Shown piece after piece: positions 60,717-64,000 of a stretch of 64,000 bases of DNA. This stretch comes from Lysobacterales bacterium (GTDB lineage: Bacteria; Pseudomonadota; Gammaproteobacteria; Xanthomonadales; SZUA-5). The position numbers and the translations under genes are program-made. The stretch is taken from contig JALHRS010000002.1 of the NCBI GenBank assembly GCA_022841325.1, positions 121,398 through 185,397 of the forward strand. The letters run 5' to 3'. Positions within the stretch are counted from its first letter, which is position 1. Each line of letters starts with the position of its first letter. Under the pieces are notes generated by a model. That model was given only the letters and a program-made list of their open reading frames with translations. It ran no database searches and was not told the origin of the DNA.

Positions 60717-61781
60717 TTGAGTTTGACCCTTGCAAGTCTGTTCGCGCTGCTGGTGGGTGCGGTGTCCTGCCAACTGCTGTTGGGCTACGCCCGGCAATTG
60801 CAGCTGGTGGATCATCCTCTGGGTCGCAAGGACCACGATCAGCCCACGCCCGTGGTCGGCGGAATCGCCATCTATCTGGCCCTGCTTTGCAGCTGGACCT
60901 GGCTGGATGGCTTCAGTGTCCAGAGCGCCGCGGCAGGTTTCCTGCTGGCGGGCGCGGCGCTGGTGGTGCTCGGTGCCGCCGACGATGTGCGCGATCTTCC
61001 GTGGCCGGTGCGCATTGTGGTGCAGTCGGCCGCAGCGCTGATTCTGGTGGCGTTCGGAACCGGAATACACAGCTTCTCCCTGCCTGGCGCCAGCTTGTCG
61101 CTGGAACTGGGCTGGCTGGCCATACCGATCACGGTGTTTGCGGTGGTCGGGCTGATCAACGCCATCAACATGATCGACGGCGTCGACGGTTTGTCTGGTG
61201 CCATTGTCAGCTCGACGCTTCTGCTCATGGCGGTGCTGGCCTCGTGGTCGGGGAACGCCGCGCTCTGCGCCTTCCTGGTGGTGGCCGCGGCCGCGGTGCT
61301 GGCATTCCTGGCCTTCAATCTGCGCCTGCCGGGCAGGCCCAAGGCCTTGACCTTTCTGGGCAACAGCGGCAGTGCGCTGCTCGGTTTGCTGGTGGCCTGG
61401 GCCGCCATCGAGCTCACTCAGGGCGCAGAGGCGCAGATCACCCCGGCTGTAGCGCCCTGGCTGGCGGCGCTGCCCATCCTGGATTGCCTGACCCTGATTG
61501 GTCGCCGCATTGCCGGCGGACGCTCGCCCTTCGCCGCTGATCGCATGCATTTCCACCATCTGCTGCTGGATCGTGGCCTCAGCGTGTCGCAGGTGGTACT
61601 GGCTGGAACCACGCTGCATCTGGCGCTGGCCGGTGCCGGTCTGGGACTGATGGCGCTTGGCCTTTCCGATCTGTGGCTGATCGGCGGCTTCCTGCTGGTG
61701 CTGGGCAGCTACGCCCTGATCGCCGTAGGCATGCTGGGCACCGGGCAGACTGCTGAACCGAATCCCGAACTGATCAAGTAA
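60717..61781 (+). CDS. WecA-like undecaprenyl-phosphate sugar-1-phosphate transferase
   Basis: A 354-residue polytopic enzyme of the MraY/WecA family that starts glycan synthesis on undecaprenyl phosphate. Motifs: [35 protein letters not shown] (DD metal site), [34 protein letters not shown], and the cytoplasmic loop [15 protein letters not shown] (HxxxxH-like). In relatives the GNSGS sequence reads GD[SA]GS with a Mg-binding Asp; here residue 216 is Asn, which could change activity. TTG start with GGAGAATGG upstream. Confidence 0.87.
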   Translation: MSLTLASLFALLVGAVSCQLLLGYARQLQLVDHPLGRKDHDQPTPVVGGIAIYLALLCSWTWLDGFSVQSAAAGFLLAGAALVVLGAADDVRDLPWPVRIVVQSAAALILVAFGTGIHSFSLPGASLSLELGWLAIPITVFAVVGLINAINMIDGVDGLSGAIVSSTLLLMAVLASWSGNAALCAFLVVAAAAVLAFLAFNLRLPGRPKALTFLGNSGSALLGLLVAWAAIELTQGAEAQITPAVAPWLAALPILDCLTLIGRRIAGGRSPFAADRMHFHHLLLDRGLSVSQVVLAGTTLHLALAGAGLGLMALGLSDLWLIGGFLLVLGSYALIAVGMLGTGQTAEPNPELIK

Positions 61782-61803
61782 GCCGGTCGCGTTTACCGAT
61801 GTG

Positions 61804-61825
61804 AAAGCCCCCGAGTGGGGCTTTT
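61804..61825 (+). terminator. Rho-independent terminator after the WecA-like gene
   Basis: AAAGCCCC-cgagt-GGGGCTTTT, an 8-bp stem ending in T residues, 22 bp after the stop. It marks the end of the polysaccharide locus just before mutL. Confidence 0.85.
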
Positions 61826-61854
61826 CGCGTTTCTGGCACGCTATCCTCCACGCG

Positions 61855-63657
<1,803 letters not shown>

Positions 63658-63682
63658 GGTGAGGGTGCCGATCTTTGCTTCG

Positions 63683-64000
63683 GTAGAGCGGAGCTTGCTC
63701 CGCTGCTCTGGCTGGGCTTCTGCTTGCGCGAATGGCCCGTCACTGTCTCGAAAGCCGCACACCCTGCCGAGCAAGCTCGGCACTACAACAGCCTCGTACA
63801 CCGTTGCTTTGGTAGAGCGGAGCTTGCTCCGCTGCTCTGGCTGGGCTTTGGCTTCTGCTTGCACAAATGGCCCGTCGCTGTCTCGAAAGCCGCACACCCT
63901 GCCGAGCAAGCTCGGCACTACAACAGCCTCGTACACCGCGGCTTTGGTAGAGCGGAGCTTGCTCCGCTGCTCTGGCTGGGCTTTTTGCTCGGCCCACCGC
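63683..64000. repeat. Tandem array of REP pairs after mutL (continues past the window)
   Basis: Units begin at 63683, 63812 and 63947 (spacing 129 and 135 bp). Each holds GTAG + AGCGGAG-CTTG-CTCCGCT + GCTCTGGC, about 45 bp, then a reversed GTAG + TGCCGAG-CTTG-CTCGGCA element ending CTAC at 63786 and 63921, then a conserved linker AACAGCCTCGTACACCG. The 6-bp length difference is a GCTTTG duplication. The third unit is cut by the window end. No gene is seen in the 343 bases after mutL. Confidence 0.92.

Overview
This 64-kb window is GC-rich, almost fully coding DNA from a gammaproteobacterium. It most likely belongs to the Lysobacterales (Xanthomonadales), perhaps near Rhodanobacteraceae. That placement is inference, based on the style of the 885-residue TonB-dependent receptor, the EPS-associated MarR regulator, and the very many short GTAG-headed REP palindromes between genes. 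No rRNA, tRNA, CRISPR array, insertion sequence or phage module was seen.

Region 1 (1-13 kb) is housekeeping and accessory metabolism. It opens with the end of cytochrome c oxidase assembly gene ctaG/cox11 and with coxC. A compact minus-strand operon of the HvfA-HvfB-HvfC type converges on coxC: a secreted Cys-rich EGKCG-repeat precursor peptide, a DUF692 multinuclear-iron enzyme and its DUF2063 partner. This is a ribosomally made, post-translationally modified, probably copper-binding peptide system, and it lies beside copper-enzyme assembly genes. Then come rlmM, a large acyl-CoA dehydrogenase, a LEA14-like lipoprotein, a MAPEG protein and a PhoX/DUF839 protein (all minus strand), and a TonB-dependent receptor with its own terminator.

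Region 2 (13.2-61.8 kb) is one very large surface-polysaccharide locus. It begins with a NusG/RfaH-like antiterminator and an EPS-type MarR regulator, and ends with a WecA-like initiating transferase and a terminator just before mutL. Between them are an O-antigen ligase-like protein, a UDP-HexNAc dehydrogenase, AsnB, two GDP-mannose 4,6-dehydratases, GDP-fucose synthase and GalE. Export is by an ABC pair, Wzm and a Wzt with a C-terminal extension. There are about 19 glycosyltransferase-like proteins, a second Wzy/WaaL-like polytopic protein, five FkbM methyltransferases, another methyltransferase, a NodU-type carbamoyltransferase, an OafA-type acyltransferase and a GtrA/GtrB/GtrII-III-like module. 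The expected product is a heavily decorated glycan (methyl, carbamoyl, acyl, possibly amidated uronate, 6-deoxyhexose) exported by the ABC transporter. No Wzx, Wza or Wzc was seen. Translational coupling by ATGA or GTGA overlaps is common. Two stretches (about 38-41.5 kb and 50.6-56 kb) look more AT-rich in codon use, which suggests a mosaic history. A beta-CASP metallo-RNase-like gene, a membrane transglutaminase-like gene and an orphan VapB antitoxin interrupt the early part.

Region 3 (61.8-64 kb) is mutL followed by a tandem block of REP pairs. Several gene starts here are not ATG, GTG or TTG. The most striking intergenic signal is a REP family whose 7-nt stem arms differ between copies but stay complementary, while the GTRG head, CTTG loop and GCTYC tail are kept.
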